Counted from the first letter of the stretch, positions 43,671 through 53,854 are shown. The stretch is 64,000 bases of DNA from Lachnospiraceae bacterium (GCA_900753305.1 CAADYR010000117.1:1-64000); one strand, 5' to 3'. Numbers and translations: made by a program. Notes: generated by a model not told the origin, from the letters alone.

Positions 43671-46115
43671 ATGAATACAGAAAATATAATTTTATCTAAT
43701 AACTGCCGCTTTCATCTGGGCGATACACCCGATGCATGGCAGGCATGGTATGACGACTCAGCCTGGCAGGAAATAACATTGCCCCATGACTGGTCCGTCA
43801 CCTTGCCCTTTGACAGGTCATGCTCCAGCGGGACCGGATATCTGCCAGGAGGAATCGGCTGGTACCGGATTCATATTAAGCCACAGGAAGAATGGCAGGG
43901 TAAACAGATCAGCATATGCTTCGATGGTGTGTACAAGAATAGCCGCGTATGGTGTAACAGTTATTATCTGGGCGAACGTCCTAATGGTTATATCAGCTTT
44001 TGCTATGATATTACCGATCAGTTCCACTTCGACGCAGATAATATCATATCTGTGTATGTTGACCACCGTGAAATCGCAGACTCAAGGTGGTATACAGGAA
44101 GCGGCATTACCAGGAAAGTATCTCTGCGTATAGAAGAAAACGTTCATCCTGTCGCAAATGGCATTTTCTTTACAACACCACACGTAAATAATGAATTAGC
44201 GGACTGCGAAGTCACAACCGAATTGATCAACTGCATGGACGAACCGTGCGATGCCATTGTGACCAATCTGCTCTTTGCGCCGGATGATACGCTGATCTAT
44301 GAACAGAACAGCCACATAACTTTGGCTGCACATGACACAGGGGTCACCCGGACAAAGGGAACAATCAGCCAGCCTGCCTGCTGGACACCGGAAAGCCCTT
44401 CTTTGTATACCTTAAAAACTTATCTTTCTTATCAGGCATCAACTGAAACAATAAATGCACTGGTGGATACACAGAAGGCAGGAATCCGCTCTCTGCGCTT
44501 TGATGCAGATAAAGGCTTTTTCCTTAATGATGTACCTTATCTGTTCAAGGGCGTCTGCCTGCATGAAGATGCCGGATGCTTCGGCAACGCAGTCCCCGCT
44601 GCAGTATGGCACAGAAGATTAGCCAAATTAAAGTCAATGGGGTGCAATGCCATCCGTATGAGCCACAACCCACATATGACGGAATTATACGCCTTATGTG
44701 ATGCTTTAGGATTCTTTGTTATCGACGAAGCCTTTGACGAATGGGAAGGTCCCAAGAACAAATGGAGTACCGGACATAATGTATACCCGCCCAGGCATCA
44801 GGGCTATTATGTTAACTTCCCGCAATGGCATGAGAAGGATCTGGTAGATATGATACGCCGTGACCGTAACCATCCAAGCATCATTATGTGGAGTATCGGC
44901 AACGAGATTGATTATCCTAATGACCCTTATTGTCACCCAAGTTTCCAGGCTATGACAGGCAACAATGATGCAAACAAACCTGCTGCCGAAAGAATGTATA
45001 ATCCTTCCCGTCCAAATGCCGAACGTCTGGCAGTACTGGCAAAAGAATTATGTGATATTGTTCATAAAACCGATACCACGCACCCCGCAACACTGGCTGC
45101 TGCCTTTCCAGAATTATCAGCAAAGCTGGGATTCATTGACCCTTTGGACGTTGTTGGATTTAATTATAAGGAGCATTTATACCAGGAACACCATGAGGCC
45201 TTCCCTGATAAGCCTTTTCTTGGCAGTGAGAATGGACACAGCCTCTCAGCATGGAAAGCCGTTACCGACAATGATTATATCTCCGGTCAGTTCCTGTGGA
45301 CAGGTATTGATTATCTGGGTGAAGCACACGGTTGGCCGGTCCACGGTTCTGGAGCCGGACTTATGACCCTTGCAGGATTTGAAAAAACCGGTTACTACAG
45401 ACGGCAGAGCATGTGGTCTGCCATTCCAATGATCCATCTGGCTACTGTATCCAGGGAGCAAAGCTGCACTACAGTCTGGGGCGAAACTTTCCAGCGTGCA
45501 ATAGATTGTGAATTTGCACCTGTCCATGAATGTTGGGATTATATGCGTGGTGAAGAAGTCGTAATAAAATGCTATACGAACCTGTCGGAAATTGAACTTT
45601 TCCTGAATGGGCAAAGCAAAGGAATCTACCAGAAAGACGATGATGTTGACTGCATTCTGATAACTCTTCCTTTTGCTCCAGGTGAATTAAAAGCGACCGG
45701 AACAGGTGTACATCAAAATATCAGTCACGCACTCTATTCCGCAGGAGCAGCCTGCCAGATTCAAACGGATATTTACAGAATTGAGCAAAATACACCAAAG
45801 GAAAATATGACATATGTATCAAAATTCACCAGTACGCTTCCTTTGTACCAGATTGCAGTTTCTCTGTCAGATTTTAACGGTAACCCCTCTTATCAGGCAA
45901 GTACCATGTTGCAGATAGAGGTTACAAATGGCAGATTAATAGGTTTGGAAAATGGTGATCTGTCAGATGTTACAGAGTATTCTTCTAATAGCCGCCGCGC
46001 ATACCATGGACAGCTAATGGTTTATGTTCTGGCTGATTCCGCACAGGAAACTACCATAACCATTCATGGCGAAATGTTAAAGACAAAGACTGTGACATTA
46101 CCCTCTGTTTTCTAA
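43671..46115 (+). CDS. GH2 beta-galactosidase/glycosidase
   Basis: 814 residues, no signal peptide, so cytoplasmic. N-terminal sugar-binding domain (LPHDWSVTLPFD; GGIGWYRIHI), Ig-like domain, then a TIM barrel with acid/base E412 (WSIGNEID) and nucleophile E520 (GSENGHS). The C-terminal portion includes DUF4982-type beta domains typical of GH2 beta-galactosidases. Substrate could also be beta-glucuronide or mannoside; galactoside is favoured by the neighbouring GH35. AAGGAGG precedes the ATG. Convergent with GH35. Confidence 0.88.
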   Translation: MNTENIILSNNCRFHLGDTPDAWQAWYDDSAWQEITLPHDWSVTLPFDRSCSSGTGYLPGGIGWYRIHIKPQEEWQGKQISICFDGVYKNSRVWCNSYYLGERPNGYISFCYDITDQFHFDADNIISVYVDHREIADSRWYTGSGITRKVSLRIEENVHPVANGIFFTTPHVNNELADCEVTTELINCMDEPCDAIVTNLLFAPDDTLIYEQNSHITLAAHDTGVTRTKGTISQPACWTPESPSLYTLKTYLSYQASTETINALVDTQKAGIRSLRFDADKGFFLNDVPYLFKGVCLHEDAGCFGNAVPAAVWHRRLAKLKSMGCNAIRMSHNPHMTELYALCDALGFFVIDEAFDEWEGPKNKWSTGHNVYPPRHQGYYVNFPQWHEKDLVDMIRRDRNHPSIIMWSIGNEIDYPNDPYCHPSFQAMTGNNDANKPAAERMYNPSRPNAERLAVLAKELCDIVHKTDTTHPATLAAAFPELSAKLGFIDPLDVVGFNYKEHLYQEHHEAFPDKPFLGSENGHSLSAWKAVTDNDYISGQFLWTGIDYLGEAHGWPVHGSGAGLMTLAGFEKTGYYRRQSMWSAIPMIHLATVSREQSCTTVWGETFQRAIDCEFAPVHECWDYMRGEEVVIKCYTNLSEIELFLNGQSKGIYQKDDDVDCILITLPFAPGELKATGTGVHQNISHALYSAGAACQIQTDIYRIEQNTPKENMTYVSKFTSTLPLYQIAVSLSDFNGNPSYQASTMLQIEVTNGRLIGLENGDLSDVTEYSSNSRRAYHGQLMVYVLADSAQETTITIHGEMLKTKTVTLPSVF

Positions 46116-46142
46116 AAAATATATCATCAGACACATATACTA

Positions 46143-46188
46143 AAACAGCTCACTGCTATGTATTTTCATAACAATGAGCTGTTTTTTA
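46143..46188. terminator. Terminator between GH2 and GH35 genes
   Basis: AAACAGCTCA (46143-46152) pairs with TGAGCTGTTT (46175-46184), followed by TTTTATT on the plus strand; inner bases pair partly. Confidence 0.85.
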
Positions 46189-48003
46189 TTAACCAATATC
46201 AGGTTCATCTTTTAATGTAATTTTACCTGTTGATTTACTCTCTGTTTCAAAAACTATGATTTTATTTTTTCCTTCTTTTAACAGCGGAGCAGGTATATAA
46301 AGCCTCTTCTGTGGTCCAATCTCCCAGAATCGTCCCAGATTAAAGCCATTTAAGAATACACAGCCTTTTCCCCATCCAGCAAGCTCCAGGAAAGTATCTG
46401 CCTTCTCTGTTACATCCAGTTCAAACCGATAGAATGCAGGAAGTCCTTCGGTATAACCTTTTGAAAAATCCAGTTTATCCACATTATCAAGTGGAAGCGG
46501 ATACATTGTCCAGTTATAATGCATATGTCCATTGATCTGTACGCAGTCCTTGATTCCCTTGTGTTGATGTTCCATCATAGGTCCGAAATTCACACGTCCC
46601 ATATTTTCCATCAGAATATCCAGCGGCGCTCCTGCTTCAAAGGTCACAGGCTCCTGCTTAAATTCAGGTGTACCTGACTTTGCGGCATTCATATCTTCTG
46701 CCATAACGACCTGGTCTAACTGCACACTGTACTCTCCAAGAAGCTGTCTGTCATACAGAGTTGTCAGTGGTTTATGGTCTACATAGAGTTTAGCTCTGTC
46801 ATTTGCCCCCCAGAGTCTGATACGTTCTATGTTCTTTTCCTTTGCAAGTGGAGAATGATAGAGAATATATCCATAATTCTGTCCACATTTCTCCATACAT
46901 ACCGGGAAAGTATCCACAATCGGAGCAGAAATATCCTCTAATGCTTCAAATAAACCTACCCTGGCATTCGCTGTGAGTTCACCATATGCCTTTTTCTGAA
47001 TCGGTGTTGTAAATTTCACTTCAGGAATCGGTGCATACTTACTGATGACTTTCTGAAAAGCCTCATATTTGGGGGTGATATCCCCTGCCTCTGTCAAAAG
47101 AGCATCATAATCATAGGAGGTCACATCCGGTGTGATCTGATCGTAGTAATTAGATCCATTCATAAATCCGAAGTTGGTTCCTCCCTCGAACATATAGATA
47201 TTCACATGCCCCATATCCAGCATATCGTCCAGATCTGCGGGACTGTCAGGATTCCCCTTCATATGACCGCCATTGCCCCAATGGTCAAACCAGCCTACCC
47301 AGAACTCGGCACACATAAGCGGACCGCCATCATTGTAACGTGAAAGGACTTCAAAACGTTCCTTTGTTCTGGAACCAAAATTACCCATAACCTGTACACC
47401 ATCTACCTTACCACAGCTCAGGGATTCATCAAACGGTCCGTCAGAACTGATAAGAGGTACTTCCACACCGGATTCTACCATAATATCACGCATGATTTCC
47501 ATGTATCTGGTATCATCACCATAGTAACCGTATTCATTTTCTACCTGCATCATAATAACAGATCCGCCCTGAGTGATCTGCAATGGTATGAGTTTGGGCA
47601 TCAATACTGCATAGTATTCCCTGATATGTTTTAAGAATGGTTCATAGACTGCACGAAGTCTCATTCCATCCTCCTTTAACAGCCATGCAGGAAGTCCGCC
47701 AAATTCCCATTCAGCGCAGATATAAGGAGAAGGACGCAGTATCACATATAGTCCCAGTTCCTGTGCCAAGTGTACAAACCGTTCAATATCGAGAATTCCT
47801 TCAAAATGAAATTCCCCTTTGTTTGGTTCATGCATGTTCCATGGAATGTAGGTTTCTACTGTATTACATCCCATAGCTTTTAACTTTTCCAGACGATCAC
47901 GCCAGTATTCCGGCACGACACGAAAATAATGTATGCTGCCCGAAATCACCTGAAAAGGTTCTCCATTGAGATAAAAATTGTCTTTGATTTCGAATTGTCC
48001 CAT
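46189..48003 (-). CDS. GH35 beta-galactosidase
   Basis: 604 residues without a signal peptide. GH35 catalytic domain with acid/base E157 (MQVENEYGYYG) and nucleophile E233 (MCAEFWVGWFDHW), SGSIHYFRV at the start, plus C-terminal beta domains. Releases terminal beta-galactose, for example from galactan or galacto-oligosaccharides. Follows the SBP gene in the ABC operon through a terminator that may give partial read-through. Confidence 0.92.
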   Translation of the reverse strand: MGQFEIKDNFYLNGEPFQVISGSIHYFRVVPEYWRDRLEKLKAMGCNTVETYIPWNMHEPNKGEFHFEGILDIERFVHLAQELGLYVILRPSPYICAEWEFGGLPAWLLKEDGMRLRAVYEPFLKHIREYYAVLMPKLIPLQITQGGSVIMMQVENEYGYYGDDTRYMEIMRDIMVESGVEVPLISSDGPFDESLSCGKVDGVQVMGNFGSRTKERFEVLSRYNDGGPLMCAEFWVGWFDHWGNGGHMKGNPDSPADLDDMLDMGHVNIYMFEGGTNFGFMNGSNYYDQITPDVTSYDYDALLTEAGDITPKYEAFQKVISKYAPIPEVKFTTPIQKKAYGELTANARVGLFEALEDISAPIVDTFPVCMEKCGQNYGYILYHSPLAKEKNIERIRLWGANDRAKLYVDHKPLTTLYDRQLLGEYSVQLDQVVMAEDMNAAKSGTPEFKQEPVTFEAGAPLDILMENMGRVNFGPMMEHQHKGIKDCVQINGHMHYNWTMYPLPLDNVDKLDFSKGYTEGLPAFYRFELDVTEKADTFLELAGWGKGCVFLNGFNLGRFWEIGPQKRLYIPAPLLKEGKNKIIVFETESKSTGKITLKDEPDIG

Positions 48004-48038
48004 GTTTATCCATGCCTTTCTTGTTTTCTGATAACAAA

Positions 48039-48077
48039 AGGGTGTACCTCACTTCTAGCGAAGCTATTGTACACCCT
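48039..48077 (-). terminator. Terminator between the SBP and GH35 genes
   Basis: AGGGTGTAC (48039-48047) pairs with GTACACCCT (48069-48077) with an inner mini-hairpin; the minus-strand tail is TTTTGTTA. Confidence 0.75.
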
Positions 48078-48107
48078 TCCTATGAAACCTTATACTGATC
48101 TTATACC

Positions 48108-49760
48108 TTATTTATATAATGCATCGATCTGTGACTGAAGAGCTGCTGTTACATCATTGATGCCAGCCTTTTCAAGTGCTGCCTGGTACTCTGCAACGAT
48201 ATCTTCTGCAGAACCGCTGTAAAGACCGAAGGAGATCTGCTTCATGTACTCTTCCTGTACACTTGATACATTATCGATCTTACCCTGAATATCATCTACA
48301 TCAGGGATGAACTGACCATATGGATAGTCGATCTTGAGAGAATCATACTCAGCATAGAGCTTGTCGATTGCATCCCAGTTTCTTGTAGCATCCTTAAGTT
48401 CAAGGTCATCGTTACGTCCCCACCAGAAGTTAGTCTGGATTTCCTGAGTTGTTGAATCATATGTATCAGGTGTATACTTCATGCCATTCTCATCGATTGC
48501 ATACTGAACACCTTCAATACCATAGTTGAAGAGGCGATAGCACTCAGGATCATTTCTTAATAAGTCATATACCATCAATGCTCTCTCAGGATTCTTGGAA
48601 CCTGCTGAAACAGCCATTGCACCATGAGTAATGGAAAGTGCTACTACGTTACCTGTCTCTTCACCGAAGTAGAAGAAGCCAGTCTCTGCATCCTCATCTG
48701 TATCATAGATTGTATTTGTTGCTGTATGTGAGCACAGGTCTGTCCAGGTCTGTGTATGATGCTGTTCTACTGCAACCTGACCTACTCTGTATTCATCTCT
48801 GTTCTGAGAAGATGTATTGTTCAGAACGTTTGTAGGGAATACACCGATCTCATTCCATTCTTTCATTAACTTAGCATATTCTACAAGAGAATCTGTATCT
48901 GTCATGTAAGGAGAATATACTGTGTAAAGATCATCCTTGCTGCCGCCCCACATAGCGCCGGAGTTCAGACCATCGATTGGTACATAGTTGCTGTGGGATG
49001 TGATCCATCCACCAACCATCTGATTGTACTGTGTACCGTCTGAATCCCACAGATACTTCAGATCATTGCCATATGTTTCTTTTACATATTTGAAATATGT
49101 TGTCAGGTCTTCCCAGCTCTTTACACCATCTGTAAGACCAGCTTCCTTAGCCCAGTCAAGACGATATGCAAAACCGTGGTTAGTCCACTGTGCATAATTA
49201 TCTTCAGGCATCAGATAAATCTCGCCGTTATACTTACACAGATCCCAGTGTTCAGCAGGAACACTTTCCCATGTCTTAGGTGCGTATGTTTTTAACATAT
49301 CTTCTGATAATTCAAGGAATGCACCATTCTTGGCATTTGGCCACGCATCCAGCCAGTCAGAAGCTGTACCAACCAGGTCTACAGAACCATCCATCTGAGC
49401 CAGTGTCAGATTGTATACAGATAAGTAATTTGTCCAGTCAATGTGATAAATTTTTAATTCTGCATTTACTTTCTCTGTTAAAATCTCATTTAATTTGGCA
49501 AGCATATCTGCATTGCCATTACCCTCATCAGAACCACCTGTTGTCATATATGTGATGACTACATGCTCAGAAGTATCAATGTCGGCTGTTTCTGTTGAAG
49601 CAGCTTCTGTTGATGATGTGTCAGCAGTTGTTGCAGATGTCTCAGACTTTGTATCTGTTGTTGCGCTGGTATCAGATGAACCACCATTTGAGCTTCCGCA
49701 GCCTACCAGTCCTGCAACCATTGTTGTTGCCAGAAGTAAGGATACTAATTTCTTTTTCAT
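48108..49760 (-). CDS. ABC sugar-binding lipoprotein
   Basis: 550 residues. Signal MKKKLVSLLLATTMVAGLVGC with lipobox VGC, a Ser/Thr/Ala-rich linker, then a type 1 extracellular solute-binding domain of the LplA-like group that usually binds oligosaccharides. It is the third gene after permeases LplB-like and LplC-like, which together form an importer; its ATPase is not present and is probably encoded elsewhere (MsiK-like). A stem-loop in front (49804-49836) may stabilise its message. Confidence 0.9.
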   Translation of the reverse strand: MKKKLVSLLLATTMVAGLVGCGSSNGGSSDTSATTDTKSETSATTADTSSTEAASTETADIDTSEHVVITYMTTGGSDEGNGNADMLAKLNEILTEKVNAELKIYHIDWTNYLSVYNLTLAQMDGSVDLVGTASDWLDAWPNAKNGAFLELSEDMLKTYAPKTWESVPAEHWDLCKYNGEIYLMPEDNYAQWTNHGFAYRLDWAKEAGLTDGVKSWEDLTTYFKYVKETYGNDLKYLWDSDGTQYNQMVGGWITSHSNYVPIDGLNSGAMWGGSKDDLYTVYSPYMTDTDSLVEYAKLMKEWNEIGVFPTNVLNNTSSQNRDEYRVGQVAVEQHHTQTWTDLCSHTATNTIYDTDEDAETGFFYFGEETGNVVALSITHGAMAVSAGSKNPERALMVYDLLRNDPECYRLFNYGIEGVQYAIDENGMKYTPDTYDSTTQEIQTNFWWGRNDDLELKDATRNWDAIDKLYAEYDSLKIDYPYGQFIPDVDDIQGKIDNVSSVQEEYMKQISFGLYSGSAEDIVAEYQAALEKAGINDVTAALQSQIDALYK

Positions 49761-49803
49761 AGATTGTCCTCCTAAATATAAATATAATAAGTTTATTGCT
49801 CTT

Positions 49804-49836
49804 CTGCCATGGGACTTAACCCCATGCCCGTGGCAG
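49804..49836 (-). other. Hairpin between permease and SBP genes
   Basis: CTGCCA (49804-49809) pairs with TGGCAG (49831-49836), with inner ATGGG/CCCAT. It lacks a T-tail. Typical of processing stems that protect the binding-protein mRNA. Confidence 0.5.
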
Positions 49837-49886
49837 CTATATGTAATCCCCTCTGCGAGGTCTACATTCCTGTTATTAATACTACA

Positions 49887-50813
49887 TTAACCCTTAACTG
49901 CACCTACAGTAATACCACCGATGAAATATTTCTGTACGAAAGGATATAACAATACGATAGGTCCGGTTGCCAGACACGCTGTAGCCATCTTTAATGTTTC
50001 AGTCGGCAGATCAGTCACTGTTACATACTGTCCTGCGATAGAGTTCTTTAAGCTCTGTGCCTCATTTACAACTCTGTACAGATTAAACTGCAAAGGAATG
50101 ATTTTTACATTTGAACTTAAGAACAAAGATGACTGATACCATTCATTCCAATAACCTAATGCAAGGAATAATCCAATGGTTGCCAGTGCCGGTTTTAACA
50201 TAGGCAGGATCAGTGATACAAAAATCCTGAAATCACCTGCACCATCTATCTTGCCTGACTCCGTAATCTCATGAGGAATACTCTTAACGAAGTTCTTCAT
50301 AAGAATGATCAGCCATGGTGACATCAGCAAAGGTAATAATACTGCCAGATAACTGTCTTTTAAGTGGTATGTCTGTACCATCAGCAGATAGTAAGGAGCT
50401 AGTCCTGCCTGAAACAGACTGGTGAAGTATACATAGAAGGAAATTCCGTTTCTGAACGGGAAATCCTTTCGCTGTAATGCGTAGCCCGCCATTGCGATAC
50501 AAGTCAGACCAATTGCAGTACCGACTATGGTAAGTATGATCGTTAATAAATATGACCACCAGATCGTACCACCCTTGCATACCATATTGTATGCTTCCAG
50601 AGTCACTTCCTTAGGAAAGAGCTTTACACCCTCCGCTCTGATTACCTGTTCACTGGTAAAAGAGGAAGATACAATAATCAGGAATGGGAATATACAGCAG
50701 ATTGAATATAATGTTACTATGATATAACCTATTGTTCTGATTATGATATCTGATACCCCAAGTTTTACCTTTGCACTGGAGGTCATTAAATCCAAATCTT
50801 TTTTCTTTGCCAT
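49887..50813 (-). CDS. ABC sugar permease (LplC-like)
   Basis: 308 residues from ATG 50813 (GGAGG 8 nt upstream; TTG 50828 rejected). Six membrane helices and the EAA motif (ESGKIDGAGDFRIFVSLILP). The inner-membrane subunit of the oligosaccharide importer, of the CUT1 class. Located 18 nt after its LplB-like partner. Confidence 0.93.
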   Translation of the reverse strand: MAKKKDLDLMTSSAKVKLGVSDIIIRTIGYIIVTLYSICCIFPFLIIVSSSFTSEQVIRAEGVKLFPKEVTLEAYNMVCKGGTIWWSYLLTIILTIVGTAIGLTCIAMAGYALQRKDFPFRNGISFYVYFTSLFQAGLAPYYLLMVQTYHLKDSYLAVLLPLLMSPWLIILMKNFVKSIPHEITESGKIDGAGDFRIFVSLILPMLKPALATIGLFLALGYWNEWYQSSLFLSSNVKIIPLQFNLYRVVNEAQSLKNSIAGQYVTVTDLPTETLKMATACLATGPIVLLYPFVQKYFIGGITVGAVKG

Positions 50814-50831
50814 CTTACATTCCTCCAATCC

Positions 50832-51794
50832 CTAGAATAATGAGTAGTCAGGTTCAATCTTCTTAACTACACCATTTACTACCATGACCATAACAAAACC
50901 GATAATGGACTGGTACAGACCAACTGCTGAAGCATAAGAGAAGTTAAAGTCTGTCATTGTTGCACGATATACATAGGTTTCAATAATATCTGTTGTAGGA
51001 TAAAGTAATGAGTTTGTACCTACTATATTATAGAAAAGACCGAAATCACCTTTTACAATACCACCTAATGCAAACAGCAGCAGGATAACAATTGTTGGTT
51101 TCAAACTTGGAAGAATGATATAACGGATCTTCTGGAAACCATTTGCTCCATCCACCTTAGCTGCCTCAATGATCTCTGCATCAATGCCACAGATTGCTGC
51201 AAAGTATACAACTGAGTTGTATCCTGTCTTCTGCCATAAGTTGATAAGTACCATCAGTACCGGCCATACATTAGGATTACCGTAAGGGTTCAACAACTGA
51301 TCCTCTGAACCGCCCAATGCTCTGATGATTCCATTTACAAATCCGAAATCATAGTTGAGCAGGTTGTATACCAGAACACCTACCAGAACCTGTGAAATGA
51401 AGTATGGCAGGAACATCATTGTCTGAGATACTTTCTTGAACCATTTACTCTGAATTTCATTCAGCAGGATCGCAATAAATACTGCGATGACATTTCCTAA
51501 AATAATAAATGCCAGATTGTAGAGAATTGTATTTCTGGTCAATGTCAGTAATTTACCTGACTGAGCCAGGAATTCGAAGTTCTGTAACCCCACGAACTTA
51601 CTTCCAAAAATACCATCTCTGTAATTGTATTTTACAAAAGCAACCCATATACCCGGCAGTGGTGCATAGCTGAATGCCAGAAAGAACAGAATTGCCGGTA
51701 AACACATCAGCAACAATATTCTTGAACGCTTTACCTTCTGAAAAAACGTTAACCCGGATTTTGGCTTTGCAACTTTTACTTTTGTTTTCCCCAT
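50832..51794 (-). CDS. ABC sugar permease (LplB-like)
   Basis: 320 residues from ATG 51794 (GGGAGG upstream; an in-frame alternative at 51830 is rejected). Basic N-terminus, six membrane helices, EAA motif (EAAKVDGANGFQKIRYIILP). First gene of the importer operon, directly behind a LacI-type operator. Confidence 0.93.
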   Translation of the reverse strand: MGKTKVKVAKPKSGLTFFQKVKRSRILLLMCLPAILFFLAFSYAPLPGIWVAFVKYNYRDGIFGSKFVGLQNFEFLAQSGKLLTLTRNTILYNLAFIILGNVIAVFIAILLNEIQSKWFKKVSQTMMFLPYFISQVLVGVLVYNLLNYDFGFVNGIIRALGGSEDQLLNPYGNPNVWPVLMVLINLWQKTGYNSVVYFAAICGIDAEIIEAAKVDGANGFQKIRYIILPSLKPTIVILLLFALGGIVKGDFGLFYNIVGTNSLLYPTTDIIETYVYRATMTDFNFSYASAVGLYQSIIGFVMVMVVNGVVKKIEPDYSLF

Positions 51795-51826
51795 AATTGC
51801 AACCTCCCTTGTTAATTTGCTGTTTT

Positions 51827-51838
51827 GCAACCGATTTC
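51827..51838 (-). promoter_or_regulatory. Putative LacI-type operator at the importer promoter
   Basis: GCAACCGATTTC, matching GAAACCGATTTC at the regulator gene (11 of 12). It lies directly after the -10, so binding would block transcription. Confidence 0.7.
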
Positions 51839-51846
51839 ATGTTTAA

Positions 51847-51876
51847 ATATTAGCACTTTTTATTTATGTTCGTCAA
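51847..51876 (-). promoter_or_regulatory. Importer operon promoter
   Basis: Minus-strand TTGACG (51876-51871), 18-nt spacer, TAATAT (51852-51847). The operator follows in the 5-prime UTR. Confidence 0.75.
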
Positions 51877-51962
51877 TATATCAGACACATTTTGTTCATA
51901 TTTGGTTCTTTTGTTCAATATATTCAATAAAATTATGTATATTTTGCCTATTAACAAAATCA

Positions 51963-51996
51963 AAAAAGGACTTTGTTATTATACAAAATCCTTTTT
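51963..51996 (-). terminator. Terminator of the LacI-family gene
   Basis: AAAAAGGACTTTGT (51963-51976) pairs with ACAAAATCCTTTTT (51983-51996), one mismatch. Minus-strand tail is TTTTTTG. Confidence 0.75.
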
Positions 51997-52012
51997 ACGC
52001 TGATTCTTCCCT

Positions 52013-52024
52013 GAAATCGACTTC
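52013..52024. promoter_or_regulatory. Operator-like GAAATCG repeat after the regulator gene
   Basis: GAAATCGACTTC lies just past the regulator stop. It resembles the two operators on one side only. It could be an auxiliary site for looping or chance. Confidence 0.3.
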
Positions 52025-52033
52025 ATTATATCA

Positions 52034-53080
52034 TTATTTATCCTTACATACGCCACTGCTCTGACGTACTACCAGAGTAGGCATAACCATTCGTAGCCGT
52101 CCGACTTTTCTGCCCTCTATCAAAGCTGTTGCCGTATCTATCAGTTTCCTGCCGTATTCTTCATAATTATAGTCCACACTGGTCAAAGGCGGTATTCCCA
52201 TTTCTGCCATATAAGTATTATCATAGCTTACCACCGATATATCTTCCGGAATCCGATACCCTCTCTCCGTCAGGCATTTCATGATTCCCATAGCCGAAAA
52301 ATCATTAATTGCAATAATTGCCGTCATCTTCACTCCAGCTTCCAACATCTCGGCAGTCTGTTTATATGCCGTTTCAAAATCATAACTGCCATGGTCTGTT
52401 ACCAGTCTGGGATCATAATCAATATGCCTTTCATTTAATATCTGCTTATAACGCTGGTATTTTTCAAAAGTCGCCAGGACTTCATGATTTCCACCTATCA
52501 GAGCAATTCTCCTATGCCCCAGTTCCAGGAGATGATCCATCAGAAGTTCCATTGCCTGCATGCTGTCAATACGTACTGCATGGCATCTGGTTCCATCCAG
52601 CTTACCTGTCACTACAACAGGAGTCTTTGCCATGATCTGATTTACCAGTTCCACATAATCTTCCTTAGAAACCAGATCATCTACCCTGCCGCCAAACTGA
52701 ATTATGGCATCTACCTTCTGTTCCTGCAGGCTCACCAGAAGTTTCTTCTCTGTTACCTCATTTCCAAGGAAATTACACAACACTGCTGTATATCCAGCTT
52801 CCCTTGCTGCTTTTTCACAGGCAACAAACATCGCAGCATAATAAGGGTTTCTGATATCTGCGGATAAGATCCCTATTGTATGCGTTTTGGTATCTGCCAG
52901 ACCTCTTGCCATAACATTGGGTTTAAAGTTATATTTATCTATTAGTGCCAGAATTTTTTCTTTCTTCTCACTGCGCACATTGGCACTGTTGGTCAGTACC
53001 CTGGATACTGTAGAAGCAGATACTCCTGCTTCCTTTGCTATATCATATATTGTAATTGCTTTGTACTCATTATTCTGCAA
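52034..53080 (-). CDS. LacI-family transcriptional regulator of the importer
   Basis: 348 residues. TTG start at 53080, eight bases after GGGAGG; an ATG further upstream (53110) would place the operator inside the gene. HTH (TIYDIAKEAGVSASTVSRVL) then a periplasmic-binding-like sensor domain. Candidate operators precede its own gene and the importer operon. It probably represses until a sugar binds. Confidence 0.92.
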   Translation of the reverse strand: MQNNEYKAITIYDIAKEAGVSASTVSRVLTNSANVRSEKKEKILALIDKYNFKPNVMARGLADTKTHTIGILSADIRNPYYAAMFVACEKAAREAGYTAVLCNFLGNEVTEKKLLVSLQEQKVDAIIQFGGRVDDLVSKEDYVELVNQIMAKTPVVVTGKLDGTRCHAVRIDSMQAMELLMDHLLELGHRRIALIGGNHEVLATFEKYQRYKQILNERHIDYDPRLVTDHGSYDFETAYKQTAEMLEAGVKMTAIIAINDFSAMGIMKCLTERGYRIPEDISVVSYDNTYMAEMGIPPLTSVDYNYEEYGRKLIDTATALIEGRKVGRLRMVMPTLVVRQSSGVCKDK

Positions 53081-53096
53081 AAGGACACCTCCCTTT

Positions 53097-53108
53097 GAAA
53101 CCGATTTC
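53097..53108 (-). promoter_or_regulatory. Operator before the LacI-family gene
   Basis: GAAACCGATTTC, a near palindrome, 17 nt before the TTG start, consistent with autoregulation. Equivalent sequence at 51827-51838. Confidence 0.7.
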
Positions 53109-53170
53109 ATCTATACTAAAATGATACGGAATATTCAGGGAGGTGTCAAGTAGGTTATGAAAAATTGTAC

Positions 53171-53848
53171 CTATTCTACTGCCATTTTCTTTACACGGGC
53201 AAGTGCATCCTTTACAGGAGGAATACACAGGATAACAACTGTCACTGCTGCTTCTGCAAAAATATAGATTGCATTATAGACCAGTGAATATGGTAATGGA
53301 TTCCATCCTTCCCAGGCATAAGCGCCAAAGAAGATCCATCCCGAGATCACTGCAAATACATATCTGCCAACAACGCCTGCCAGGTATCCTTTGATCAGAC
53401 CATTCTTCGCATTCATAAACAGACCGGAAAGTCCAAGTGCACCAAATGCCAGAAGATAATCCACCACAAGCTGCATCGGATACAGTACGTAAGGATCGAT
53501 AAGAAGCTGCAACACGCCATATGCAACACCCGTCATAATTCCTGCTCCAAGCCCAAACCAGTAACCGGGTAGTGCGATCATCAACATGGATAACAAGGTA
53601 ATAGATCCACCTGTTGGAAAGTGAAATACCTTGATATTGGACAAAACAGTACCAAGAGCGATCGCAAGTGCACAGAATGCCAACTGCTTTGCAGATAATT
53701 TTCTGGTCACTTTGGCACTGCCCTTACCGGCAAAATACATGGCAATTCCAAGAAGGGCAATGATCACAACTGCCAACAGGATATTACCAAGGGTGGTCGG
53801 GACATAAGTTGTTTCGCCCCAGTCATTCACTACAACATTGTACAACAT
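53171..53848 (-). CDS. thiT: Thiamine ECF transporter S component (ThiT-like)
   Basis: 225 residues from ATG 53848 (GGAGG upstream; the longer frame from 54019 is the riboswitch). One extra N-terminal helix (GNILLAVVIIALLGIAMYFA), then the ThiT core (FCALAIALGTVLSNIKVFHF; PTGGSITLLSML; DYLLAFGALGLSGLF). It captures thiamine for an ECF module encoded elsewhere. TPP-riboswitch control agrees with the function. Confidence 0.9.
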   Translation of the reverse strand: MLYNVVVNDWGETTYVPTTLGNILLAVVIIALLGIAMYFAGKGSAKVTRKLSAKQLAFCALAIALGTVLSNIKVFHFPTGGSITLLSMLMIALPGYWFGLGAGIMTGVAYGVLQLLIDPYVLYPMQLVVDYLLAFGALGLSGLFMNAKNGLIKGYLAGVVGRYVFAVISGWIFFGAYAWEGWNPLPYSLVYNAIYIFAEAAVTVVILCIPPVKDALARVKKMAVE

Positions 53849-53854
53849 AAAAAA

